Shown: positions 1 to 5,922 of the stretch, in pieces | How positions within the stretch are numbered: position 1 is the first letter of the stretch | How the letters are laid out: every line of letters starts with the position of its first letter | Position numbers and translations under genes: made by a program | The notes under the pieces: generated by a model | Seen by the model: the letters and a program-made list of their open reading frames with translations, nothing else | Told to the model about the DNA's origin: nothing | Databases searched by the model: none | Source: Myxococcales bacterium | GTDB taxonomy: Bacteria; Myxococcota; Polyangia; Fen-1088 | Direction: 5' to 3' | DNA: 11,279 nt | NCBI GenBank assembly: GCA_003159055.1 | Contig: PMLH01000277.1 | Span: 1 to 11,279 of the forward strand

Positions 1-1081
1 CGCGAACCAGGAAAGCACCGACGATGCGCAAGTGGAGGCCGACGTGGTGCCGATCGCCGCGCGGGTGAATGGACAAATCGCCAAGCGTTTGGTCGAGGAC
101 AACCAGCGGGTGAAGAAGGGCGACCTGCTGATTCAAATCGACGATGCCGACTTCGCGGCACGGGTCAAGCAATCCGCGGCGGAGCTCGACACCGCCCGCG
201 CCCAAGCCGCCGCTGCCGATGCCCAGGTGCAAGTGGTCGAAGCCAGCGCCAAGGGCGGTTTGCAGACCGCGCGCGCAAGCTACTCCGGATCTTCGCTCGG
301 CGTGGCCAATGCGACGGCGCAACTCGCGGCGGCGAAGGCCAACCTGGAGCGTGCAAAGGCCGAGGCCCGCAAGGGAGAAATGGACTTGCAGCGAACCAAG
401 CAGTTGGTGGCTGGGAATGCACTTCCGCGCGAGCGGCTCGACAATGCGCAGGTGGCCTACGATGCCACGCAGGCGGCCTTGGCGCAGGCGCAGGCGCAGG
501 TCGCCGCGGCTGGAGAGATGCAACGACTGGCCAGCACCCGCGTCGGAGAGGCGCGCGGCCGGCTCGACCAAAGTACCCCCATCGCGGCCCAGATCGGTGC
601 GACGAAGGCCAACGCCGACGTTGCACACGCACGCATCAAAGTCGCCGAAGCCACGCTGGAATTGGCCAGGCTGCAGCTCAGCTATACCAAGGTGACGGCT
701 TCGGAGGACGGGTTGGTCACCAAGCTGTCGGTCCAGCCCGGCCAGATGATCCAGATTGGACAGCCCCTGGCGGAGCTGGTTCCCGATCGCACCTACATCG
801 TGGCGAATTTCAAGGAAACCCAGGTCGGCCGCATGCGACCTGGCCAGTCGGCGCGCGTGCACATTGATGCTTTCCCTGGCGTCGATCTCGAGGCGCGGGT
901 CGAAAGCCTAGGCGGCGGCACTGGCGCACGGTTTTCGCTTCTGCCGCCCGACAACGCCTCCGGCAACTTCGTCAAAGTCGTGCAGCGTGTGCCGGTCCGC
1001 ATCGCGTGGAACAAGCGCCCCGATTTGCCCTTGCAGGCCGGGCTGTCGACCGACGTGACGGTCTATCTGCGCAAGGAATAG
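1..1081 (+). CDS. HlyD/EmrA-family efflux adaptor (membrane fusion protein), 5' partial
   Basis: Periplasmic adaptor that would join an inner-membrane exporter to an outer-membrane channel for efflux. The reading frame is open from base 2, so the start codon, cytoplasmic tail and membrane helix lie left of the window; 359 residues are visible. The first half of the lipoyl/barrel-sandwich domain is seen at once (TDDAQVEADVVPIAARVNG, then VKKGDLLIQID). A long Ala/Gln/Arg-rich alpha-helical hairpin follows, then the second lipoyl half (EDGLVTKLSVQPGQ) and the EmrA-like beta-barrel region with ARFSLLPPDNASGNF and VQRVPVRI. These last motifs are typical of the EmrA/MFS-linked branch of HlyD proteins. 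The GTG at 32 is an internal Val codon, not the start. The next gene begins 2 nt after the stop, so the two are an operon, and its Shine-Dalgarno sequence lies in the last codons of this gene. The inner-membrane pump is probably upstream; substrate unknown. Confidence 0.93.
   Translation, partial: ANQESTDDAQVEADVVPIAARVNGQIAKRLVEDNQRVKKGDLLIQIDDADFAARVKQSAAELDTARAQAAAADAQVQVVEASAKGGLQTARASYSGSSLGVANATAQLAAAKANLERAKAEARKGEMDLQRTKQLVAGNALPRERLDNAQVAYDATQAALAQAQAQVAAAGEMQRLASTRVGEARGRLDQSTPIAAQIGATKANADVAHARIKVAEATLELARLQLSYTKVTASEDGLVTKLSVQPGQMIQIGQPLAELVPDRTYIVANFKETQVGRMRPGQSARVHIDAFPGVDLEARVESLGGGTGARFSLLPPDNASGNFVKVVQRVPVRIAWNKRPDLPLQAGLSTDVTVYLRKE
1073..1077 (+). promoter_or_regulatory. 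Ribosome binding site of the TolC-type gene
   Basis: AAGGA, 6 nt upstream of ATG 1084, lies inside the last codons of the adaptor gene. It decides the start and implies translational coupling of the two efflux genes. Confidence 0.7.
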
Positions 1082-1083
1082 TC

Positions 1084-2379
1084 ATGTCGCTGCTTTCCCT
1101 TCTTCCACTCTTGGCATTGCAGGCGGCCGAGATCGGCACCGCGCAAAGCCTCACCATCGACCAGACCGTCGAGCTGGCCGTCGCGTCGTCGAGCGCGCTC
1201 AAGGCAGCCCACGCGCGCGCCCGCGGCAGCGAGGATCAGGCAAACAGCGTGCGCGGGCGGCTTTTGCCTTCGATCAATCTGTCGGATGAGTGGCAGCGCT
1301 GGGATTCGACGTTCTCTGCGAGCATCCCAAGTGCGCCTGGAGAGTCCATCTCTATCCTTGCCCGCGAGCGCACCACGAACACCTTCGTCGCAGCCCTCGG
1401 GCAGCCCCTGCTTGGGCTCTTGCACCTGACCTCCGACCAACTGGCGCTCTCCACCACCGCCGAGGCCGCGGAGACGGACGCCAGGACCCTGGAAGCCAAT
1501 CTGCGCACCGCTTTTCGCGCGCAGTTTCTGCGCATGTTCGAAGCGCGCGCCCTGGCTGGCATCGCACGGGCCTCGCAGGAACAGCTTCGCGAGCAACAGG
1601 CCGTTGCCAAGGAAAAGCTGGCGGCTGGCGTGTTGACCCCGGCCGATGTCCTGCGCCTGGATGTCGCGGCGGCGAATGCGCGACAACAGGAAATTCAGGC
1701 CTTGGCCGCCGAACAGACGGCGCGATCCAGTCTCCTCATCGCGCTTGGCCGCGAGCCCCACGACGGCAGCATCGATTTCGTCGAGCCGGTCACGCCGGAC
1801 AAGGCCGACGAGCGCGACGGCGAGCTCGGTCCGCTGATAGGCAAAGCCGTTGTGCAGCGAACCGAGCTTCGCAGCGCGGGACTCCTGGCCAAAGCTGCCG
1901 ACGCAAACGCGCGGGCGCGCACCTACAGACTCTTGCCCGATTTGGATTTGGAAGCCGGCTACATGCACATCACCGGGCAGACCTTCGCCAAAGTGGACTC
2001 GGCCTTCATCGGCGTGAAGGCGGGCTGGCAGATCTGGGACTGGGGTGCGGACTGGTACCAACATCGCGCCGCCAGCGCGCAAGCCAACGCTGCGCGACTG
2101 CAGGCCGACGATGCCCGACGTCAGGTGGAAGCCGACGTCGCGGCCAGGCTCGCCGACGTGCGCGCAACTGGGAGCGCACTCGAAGCCGGCCGCACCGCCA
2201 TCGGCAGCGCCGAAGAAGCCTATCGCGTGACGACGGTTCTGCTCGCCGCCGGCAGTGCGAACACCACCGACCTGCTTGACGCCCAAGCCGCGCTCACCCA
2301 AGCGCGCCTCAACTTCGCCCGCGCCCGTTACGAATACTCGCTCGCCCGCATCAGCCTGGACCGCGCCGTCGGCAACTAG
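1084..2379 (+). CDS. TolC-type outer-membrane efflux channel protein
   Basis: Predicted 431-residue outer-membrane factor that would complete the tripartite pump with the adaptor just upstream. The ATG at 1084 is chosen because AAGGA (1073-1077) lies 6 nt before it and because it gives a hydrophobic N-terminus (MSLLSLLPLLALQAAEIG) resembling a signal peptide, although without the usual basic n-region. The body shows the two-fold OEP pattern: long Ala/Arg/Gln/Glu-rich helices, including LAAGVLTPADVLRLDVAAAN in the first half and its counterpart LLAAGSANTTDLLDAQAALT in the second, joined by short beta segments such as LPDLDLEAGYMHI. Length is typical for the family. The stop codon overlaps the tlyA stop on the other strand by 4 nt. 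An in-frame ATG-less extension back to 1006 would run through the adaptor gene and is unlikely. Substrate cannot be told from sequence. Confidence 0.93.
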   Translation: MSLLSLLPLLALQAAEIGTAQSLTIDQTVELAVASSSALKAAHARARGSEDQANSVRGRLLPSINLSDEWQRWDSTFSASIPSAPGESISILARERTTNTFVAALGQPLLGLLHLTSDQLALSTTAEAAETDARTLEANLRTAFRAQFLRMFEARALAGIARASQEQLREQQAVAKEKLAAGVLTPADVLRLDVAAANARQQEIQALAAEQTARSSLLIALGREPHDGSIDFVEPVTPDKADERDGELGPLIGKAVVQRTELRSAGLLAKAADANARARTYRLLPDLDLEAGYMHITGQTFAKVDSAFIGVKAGWQIWDWGADWYQHRAASAQANAARLQADDARRQVEADVAARLADVRATGSALEAGRTAIGSAEEAYRVTTVLLAAGSANTTDLLDAQAALTQARLNFARARYEYSLARISLDRAVGN

Positions 2380-3173
2380 GGTAGCCGCAGGTGTAGCAGG
2401 AACTCCACGTTCCCCTTGCCGCCGGTGATGGGCGAGGTGGTTTCGCCGACCACCGTGAAGCCCAGCCCGCGCGCCACCGCCGCAATATCGGCGACGGCCT
2501 GCGCGCGATCGGCGTCGTTGCGCACGATGCCGCCCTTGCCGACCTTCTCGCGTCCGACCTCGAACTGCGGCTTCACCAGCGCCAGCACCGACGCGCCCGG
2601 CACCAGCAACGTCGGCAGCACCGGCAGCACCAGTCGAAGCGAAATGAACGACACATCGATGACCGCCAGCGTGCATGGTTCAGGAATCCGCCCAGTCTGC
2701 AGGTGGCGAATGTTGGTGCGGTCGATGACCACCACCCGCGGATCGGAGGCGATCTTCCAGTCGAGCTGGCCGTGACCGACGTCGACCCAGTACACGCGCG
2801 TGGCCCCTCGTTGCAACAGACAGTCCGTGAATCCGCCGGTGGAAGCGCCAATATCGACCGCCACCGCCCCCGCGACGTCGACCCCAAAAGTATCGATGGC
2901 ATGCACCAGCTTGAGCCCACCGCGCGAAACGTACGGCATCGGCTCGCCACGCAGGCGCAACATCGCGCCTGCCGGCACCACCTCACCCGCCTTCTCGATC
3001 GGCCGGTCCCCGTACAGGATCTGCCCGGCCAAAATCAGCGCCTGTGCCCGTTCCCGCGATGGTGCCAACCCCTGCTCGAAAACCGCCACATCCGCGCGCA
3101 ACTTCGTCGGTCGCTGCGACGGTTCCAGTGAGGTTTCCGGCTGGCTGGTCGGCCTTTTGTCCTTGCGTCCCAC
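2376..3173 (-). CDS. tlyA: TlyA-family rRNA 2'-O-methyltransferase (S4 domain + FtsJ-like)
   Basis: TlyA proteins methylate ribose 2'-OH groups of cytidines in 16S/23S rRNA using SAM; some are annotated as hemolysins. With the GTG at 3173 the protein has 265 residues. An S4 RNA-binding domain spans about residues 24-85 (LRADVAVFEQGLAPSRERAQ...YVSRGGLKL). The Rossmann SAM site is DIGASTGGFTD at 107-117. Candidate K-D-K-E catalytic residues are Lys88 (SRGGLK), Asp173 (IDVSFIS), Lys201 (ALVKPQFEVG) and Glu257 (GNVEFLL). The start is uncertain. The frame stays open to a GTG at 3257, directly beside the tRNA, but that extension (with HELKSSYSLF) would cross the tRNA promoter and leader and adds nothing typical of the family. 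No clear Shine-Dalgarno sequence precedes 3173. The 3' end overlaps the TolC-type gene by 4 nt, tail to tail. Confidence 0.93.
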   Translation of the reverse strand: MGRKDKRPTSQPETSLEPSQRPTKLRADVAVFEQGLAPSRERAQALILAGQILYGDRPIEKAGEVVPAGAMLRLRGEPMPYVSRGGLKLVHAIDTFGVDVAGAVAVDIGASTGGFTDCLLQRGATRVYWVDVGHGQLDWKIASDPRVVVIDRTNIRHLQTGRIPEPCTLAVIDVSFISLRLVLPVLPTLLVPGASVLALVKPQFEVGREKVGKGGIVRNDADRAQAVADIAAVARGLGFTVVGETTSPITGGKGNVEFLLHLRLP

Positions 3174-3204
3174 AAAGAGAGAATACGACGACTTCAGTTC
3201 ATGG

Positions 3205-3232
3205 TTGCAAACCCGATCGCGACAAGTACAAT
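3205..3232 (+). promoter_or_regulatory. Sigma70-type promoter of the tRNA-Ala gene
   Basis: TTGCAA (3205-3210) and TACAAT (3227-3232) are separated by 16 nt. Transcription would start near 3239, about 19 nt before the mature tRNA 5' end. The TACAAT box matches the consensus at 5 of 6 positions. Confidence 0.6.
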
Positions 3233-3238
3233 CCTCGA

Positions 3239-3254
3239 ACCCGGCTCGCCGGGT
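3239..3254 (+). repeat. Perfect hairpin in the tRNA 5' leader
   Basis: ACCCGGC-TC-GCCGGGT is a perfect 7-bp inverted repeat; sterically it would fold as 6 bp with a CTCG loop. It begins at the predicted transcription start and ends 3 nt before the first tRNA base. It could stabilise the pre-tRNA leader or influence RNase P cleavage. There is no T-tract on either strand, so a terminator is unlikely. Confidence 0.5.
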
Positions 3255-3257
3255 CAC

Positions 3258-3330
3258 GGGGCTGTAGCTCAGTTGGGAGAGCGCCAGAATCGCACTCTGG
3301 AGGCCGTAAGTTCGATCCTTATCAGCTCCA
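3258..3330 (+). tRNA. tRNA-Ala, anticodon CGC
   Basis: This 73-nt sequence folds into a complete cloverleaf: acceptor stem GGGGCTG/CAGCTCC, D stem GCTC/GAGC with an AGTTGGGA loop, anticodon stem CCAGA/TCTGG, variable loop AGGCC, and T stem GTAAG/CTTAT with loop TTCGATC. The anticodon loop ATCGCAC places CGC at 3291-3293, reading GCG alanine codons. The G3-U70 pair, the main alanine identity element, is present (G3260 with T3327). The CCA tail is not encoded: the discriminator A3330 is followed by CCG. A promoter lies directly upstream. The TA pair on the right begins about 30 nt beyond the tRNA end, which fits tRNA genes being frequent borders of acquired DNA, but no duplicated tRNA 3' end was found in the window. 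Confidence 0.95.
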
Positions 3331-3357
3331 CCGCAGAATCATTCACGTTTTCGAAGA

Positions 3358-3765
3358 TCAGCCGCCGTGGCGGCGCCAAAAGTCGGCGGGCGAAATGATG
3401 GGGTAGTGCTCAGCCAAAGCGAGCAGATCGTTGTCGCCTGTGACGAGGTATTCGGCCTTGGCTGCGAGGAAGGTTCCGAGCACAAGGACGTCGTTCACAT
3501 CGCGAGGGAGTCCTTTGTCCTTGGATTGTGGCTCGACCAACTCCGCTTCCAAAGCCAGGATGTCAACAAGATCCGCAAAGTCGCCGGGTTGCCACTTCAA
3601 CCGATGATTTAGGCGCGGAAGCACTCGCAAGAGCTCGTCGAGAATATAGCGAGATAGCACCAGTTCGAGGCCGCCCTGCTTCCATGCCTGGACGATGCGA
3701 CCAGGAACGCTGTCGGGGTAGGCCAGGCCCGACACCAAAACATTGGTGTCCAGAACGATACGCAG
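3358..3765 (-). CDS. PIN-domain ribonuclease toxin (COG1569/TIGR00305-like), CTG start
   Basis: Predicted Mg-dependent endoribonuclease toxin of the antitoxin encoded upstream; 135 residues when read from the CTG at 3765. This start gives the canonical N-terminus MRIVLDTNVLVSGLAYP, with the first catalytic Asp at residue 6. GGAAGGG (3779-3773) lies 7 nt before the CTG. The next possible start, TTG at 3738, would delete the LDTN strand and has no good ribosome site. Other PIN acidic residues are Glu44 (ILDELLRVL), Asp89 and Asp92 (RDVNDVLVL), and Asp111 and Asp113 (VTGDNDLLAL). The antitoxin stop TGA (3771-3769) is in the same frame, one codon before the CTG, so the pair is translationally coupled and could in principle yield a read-through fusion. 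Target RNA is unknown. Confidence 0.88.
   Translation of the reverse strand: MRIVLDTNVLVSGLAYPDSVPGRIVQAWKQGGLELVLSRYILDELLRVLPRLNHRLKWQPGDFADLVDILALEAELVEPQSKDKGLPRDVNDVLVLGTFLAAKAEYLVTGDNDLLALAEHYPIISPADFWRRHGG
3361..3374. repeat. GC-rich inverted repeat at the toxin 3' end
   Basis: GCCGCC-GT-GGCGGC is a perfect 6-bp inverted repeat covering the last toxin codons. No T-run follows on either strand, so it may be coding coincidence or a weak transcript-end structure. Confidence 0.3.
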
Positions 3766-3768
3766 GGG

Positions 3769-4071
3769 TCAGCCCTTCCCGGTACGAACAGACTTGGAAC
3801 GCGCCTCACTTCGGACCTTGGCCGTGATGCGATCGATCTCCGCCAGTCCTTCCTGGACAGGTACGGCCGCGTATGCTTGGGCCAGGCGCCCCGCGAGGGC
3901 ATCGAAGCGTGCTCGCATCTGGCGGATGCGCTCGAACAGCTTGGCATCCACCAGCGCGGCCACCATCTTGCCGTCCTTTTTTATGACAATGCTGTCGTGA
4001 CGAAATTGCACTTGGTTGATCATCTCTCCCAGGTTCTGGCGAAAAGTCACGGCGTTGGTTTCGGTGATCAT
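3769..4071 (-). CDS. Phd/YefM-family type II antitoxin
   Basis: This 100-residue protein would bind and neutralise the PIN toxin and, with it, repress the shared promoter. The N-terminal DNA-binding fold is typical of Phd/YefM: MITETNAVTFRQNLGEMINQ followed by DSIVIKKDGKMVAALVDAKL (the usual 'N-L...V...V-I-x-K-x-G-K-x-V-A-x-L-V' pattern). The C-terminal half (RARFDALAGRLAQAYAAVPV...) is predicted helical and would wrap the toxin; its last 20 residues are strongly basic. The ATG at 4071 has GGAG (4083-4080) 8 nt upstream. The stop codon is one codon before the toxin CTG. A near-consensus promoter with a 24-bp palindrome lies directly upstream, as expected for autoregulation. Confidence 0.9.
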   Translation of the reverse strand: MITETNAVTFRQNLGEMINQVQFRHDSIVIKKDGKMVAALVDAKLFERIRQMRARFDALAGRLAQAYAAVPVQEGLAEIDRITAKVRSEARSKSVRTGKG

Positions 4072-4087
4072 CTCCGGTACTCCATAA

Positions 4088-4111
4088 CGATCATAATGAT
4101 CATTATGATCG
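4088..4111. promoter_or_regulatory. 24-bp perfect palindrome, probable TA operator
   Basis: Half-site CGATCATAATGA is followed without a gap by its exact reverse complement. Each arm contains ATCAT/ATGAT cores, which suggests two adjacent dimer sites. It sits 17 nt upstream of the antitoxin ATG and covers the promoter -10 box. Phd/YefM antitoxins are known to bind such palindromes at their own promoters. Confidence 0.75.
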
Positions 4112-4129
4112 AAAGTGTCCTTCAGTCAA
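4102..4129 (-). promoter_or_regulatory. Sigma70-type promoter of the Phd/YefM-PIN operon
   Basis: TTGACT (4129-4124) and CATAAT (4107-4102) are separated by 16 nt; each matches the consensus at 5 of 6 positions. The start would be near 4095, inside the palindrome, so a bound repressor would block polymerase. Confidence 0.7.
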
Positions 4130-4145
4130 AAGGAACCTGCATTGC

Positions 4146-4169
4146 CGAGACGCCTGGGCGTGCGTCTCG
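4146..4169. repeat. Perfect 8-bp hairpin between the TA promoter and the PPTase gene
   Basis: CGAGACGC and GCGTCTCG pair perfectly around an 8-nt loop. The element lies 44 nt upstream of the PPTase ATG and 17 nt behind the TA -35 box. No T-tract follows, so it does not look like an intrinsic terminator. It may be a 5'-leader structure or a protein site. Confidence 0.4.
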
Positions 4170-4212
4170 AGTGGTAGAGTGCTGTCCAGAGAGGCCCGCC
4201 ACAGTAGACCGC

Positions 4213-5022
4213 ATGGACTTCCTCACCGAAAAAAACGCAGAAGGTTGGCTGGTCTGTCGGGCGGGGCCGGAACCTGGCGAGGAGCTGTGGCAGCCCGTGC
4301 TGGCAAGGCCCTTGCCCCGCTTTCCCTTGATCACCGATGTCCGCGTGACCCAGGTTGCGGCCAGGGCCGAAGCCGGCAGGGGCGACGACGTCTTACCCGT
4401 TCCCAGGCAGATCGATGTGGAGGTCCCGGAAATACTCGCTAGGGCTCGCGTTCGCACGCGCGTCAAGGACCTCCTGGTGGGGCGGGCTTGTGCGCAACTG
4501 GCCCTGCAGCAAGCGGGAGCTAGCTCGAATCAGGTGGGCGCCAGCCCGAGCCGCGCCCCCATCTGGCCTGATGGCTGGACCGGATCCCTCTCGCATGCGG
4601 CGGGCATCGCCTGGGCCGTGGCGGCCCGGCGCAGTGACTTCGCTTCCTTGGGAATCGATCTCGAGCACCTACTTACGGCCGAGGCTGTCGAGTCGGTGTG
4701 CAGCGTGGCTCTCACGCCTGGCGAGCGTCGGTTCGAAGCCTGGAACGACGCAGGCGACGTCACCTTGCGCACCACCCTGCTCTTCTCGGCGAAGGAGAGC
4801 ATCTTCAAGTGTCTCAACCCGCTGGTGAAGGAGTTCATCGAATTCACGGAAATGGAGCTGGTGTCGGTGGACCCGGTGGCCGGACAGCTCCGTTTCACTT
4901 GCCTCCGTCGACTGTCGCCCTGGATCGATCGAGGCCAGCCGATGGACGTGCGCTTCACCAGGGTCGGTGACCTCGTGCTAACCGCCACGGGCTGGCCGAG
5001 GCCCCCAAGTTGCCAAGGCTGA
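4213..5022 (+). CDS. 4'-phosphopantetheinyl transferase, EntD/Sfp-like
   Basis: Predicted to move the phosphopantetheine arm of CoA onto carrier-protein serines, as needed for nonribosomal peptide, polyketide or fatty-acid synthesis; 269 residues. EntD-type motifs are in order: KDLLVGRACAQLAL (85-98), APIWPDGWTGSLSHAAG (115-131; His128 in SLSH), SLGIDLEHL (145-153; Asp149 and Glu151 as Mg ligands), and LLFSAKESIFKCLNPL (189-204; Lys194 and Glu195). The first 80 residues are less conserved. The ATG at 4213 is the natural start but lacks a well-spaced ribosome site: AGAGAGG ends 18 nt upstream. An in-frame GTG at 4171 is an alternative. No carrier-protein synthase is visible nearby, so the partner is unknown. 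It converges with the anti-sigma gene across 20 nt. Confidence 0.9.
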   Translation: MDFLTEKNAEGWLVCRAGPEPGEELWQPVLARPLPRFPLITDVRVTQVAARAEAGRGDDVLPVPRQIDVEVPEILARARVRTRVKDLLVGRACAQLALQQAGASSNQVGASPSRAPIWPDGWTGSLSHAAGIAWAVAARRSDFASLGIDLEHLLTAEAVESVCSVALTPGERRFEAWNDAGDVTLRTTLLFSAKESIFKCLNPLVKEFIEFTEMELVSVDPVAGQLRFTCLRRLSPWIDRGQPMDVRFTRVGDLVLTATGWPRPPSCQG

Positions 5023-5042
5023 CGATCTGCCAGGGCTGCTAA

Positions 5043-5555
5043 TCAACCGGTCCCGCACGATTCATCGAGACGTTTGACGAGGGTGAGCACATTGGGGCAT
5101 CCAGCAACGTAGGAGACTTCGTCAACCATCGATCGCATGAGAAAGATACCCACGCCCGATTCGGGAAGCGATGCCAGATCAGGCGGCGGCGCTTCGGCCG
5201 GATCAAAGCTGGAACCCGTGTCTCTGATCTCGACCCTAACGCAATTACAGCAGTTGCGAATCTTCATCTGGATCTGGCCGGGCTTGCGGCCGGCGTATCC
5301 ATGCAGAACGATGTTGTTGAAGGCCTCGCCCACGGCAGAGAGAACATGCATGCCGACGTCGGAGTCTTGCCCGTGAGGTGACGTGGAGGTCAGCTTGCAG
5401 ACGGCAGAAACCGTACGCAACACGACATTCCTGCATTCAATCTTGCCTGGAACTTCCAGGTAGACCTCATCGCAGCCATTCGGATTGTTGCATTCGGTCG
5501 TTGGATTCGGGGTCAAGGCATGTCTTGGGGTTACTACTTCCGATGATTCGAGCAC
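5043..5555 (-). CDS. RsbW/SpoIIAB-like anti-sigma factor (HATPase_c)
   Basis: Cytoplasmic Ser kinase of partner-switching systems: it would bind a sigma factor, or phosphorylate and release the STAS antagonist. The 170-residue protein shows a GHKL ATPase fold: N box VGEAFNNIVLHGY (75-87), G1 box IRDTGSSFDP (110-119, Asp112 for adenine) and G2 box SGVGIFLMRSMVDEVSY (133-149). It has 9 cysteines (22, 28, 41, 53, 102, 103, 105, 153, 167), including an NCCNC cluster, which is unusual for the family. The start is GTG 5555, with AAGG directly abutting it; the preceding in-frame TAG limits extension, and the first ~30 residues are not recognisable, so a later start is possible. TAAAAT at 5585-5580 could be a -10 box but has no good -35. 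The STAS gene is divergent. Confidence 0.88.
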   Translation of the reverse strand: MLESSEVVTPRHALTPNPTTECNNPNGCDEVYLEVPGKIECRNVVLRTVSAVCKLTSTSPHGQDSDVGMHVLSAVGEAFNNIVLHGYAGRKPGQIQMKIRNCCNCVRVEIRDTGSSFDPAEAPPPDLASLPESGVGIFLMRSMVDEVSYVAGCPNVLTLVKRLDESCGTG

Positions 5556-5922
5556 CCTTAGTCGGCGCGACTATTTGAGATTTTAGGGGAGGCAACCTAC
5601 TGCAACTAACCACGGATGATGAAGACACCTGCTGCAATAGACTGATGCACGGGAGCGCTCAAGGGTTTACCGGTGCGCGCTATCGAGTCTTCCAGGATGG
5701 CGCACATCAGTCATTACCTATAACTCTGTGCGCTGGGATCGCGGCATTTTTTGCCGCCGTCCGACCGTGTCGATACTGTTGCAGTAGCGTTGCGGTGATG
5801 ACTAGTGCAATCACACCCCGAATTGGTGTATATGGGTCGCTCCTTGGGTCGCGGACTGGAGGATCGGCCCCTTTGGCGTGGTGGCCCAGGGGGAAAATTG
5901 ACAACCTAACTTGGGGCAAAAC
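5556..5922. other. Divergent intergenic region between anti-sigma and STAS genes
   Basis: These 367 nt have no convincing gene but should hold the promoters of both switch genes. Visible items are TAAAAT (5585-5580, minus), a possible -10 box; a short inverted repeat TACTG-TTG-CAGTA (5774-5786); and GTGCGC/GCGCAC arms at 5673-5678 and 5700-5705. No consensus promoter for the STAS gene was found, which would be compatible with an alternative sigma factor. A 93-codon frame (5645-5926) ends in an ATGA overlap with the STAS start, but its translation looks non-coding. Confidence 0.5.

Noticed and set aside
1063..2676. 537-codon minus-strand frame opposite the TolC-type gene
   Set aside because: Antisense shadow in GC-rich DNA; its low-complexity Gly/Ala/Arg-rich translation shows no domain, while the plus strand encodes a clear OEP protein.
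3201..3398. Short plus-strand frames running through the tRNA
   Set aside because: They are translations of the tRNA gene and its promoter.
5898..5903. TTGACA as a promoter -35 for the STAS gene
   Set aside because: A -10 at normal spacing would fall on the STAS ATG (5923) and no such hexamer is present.
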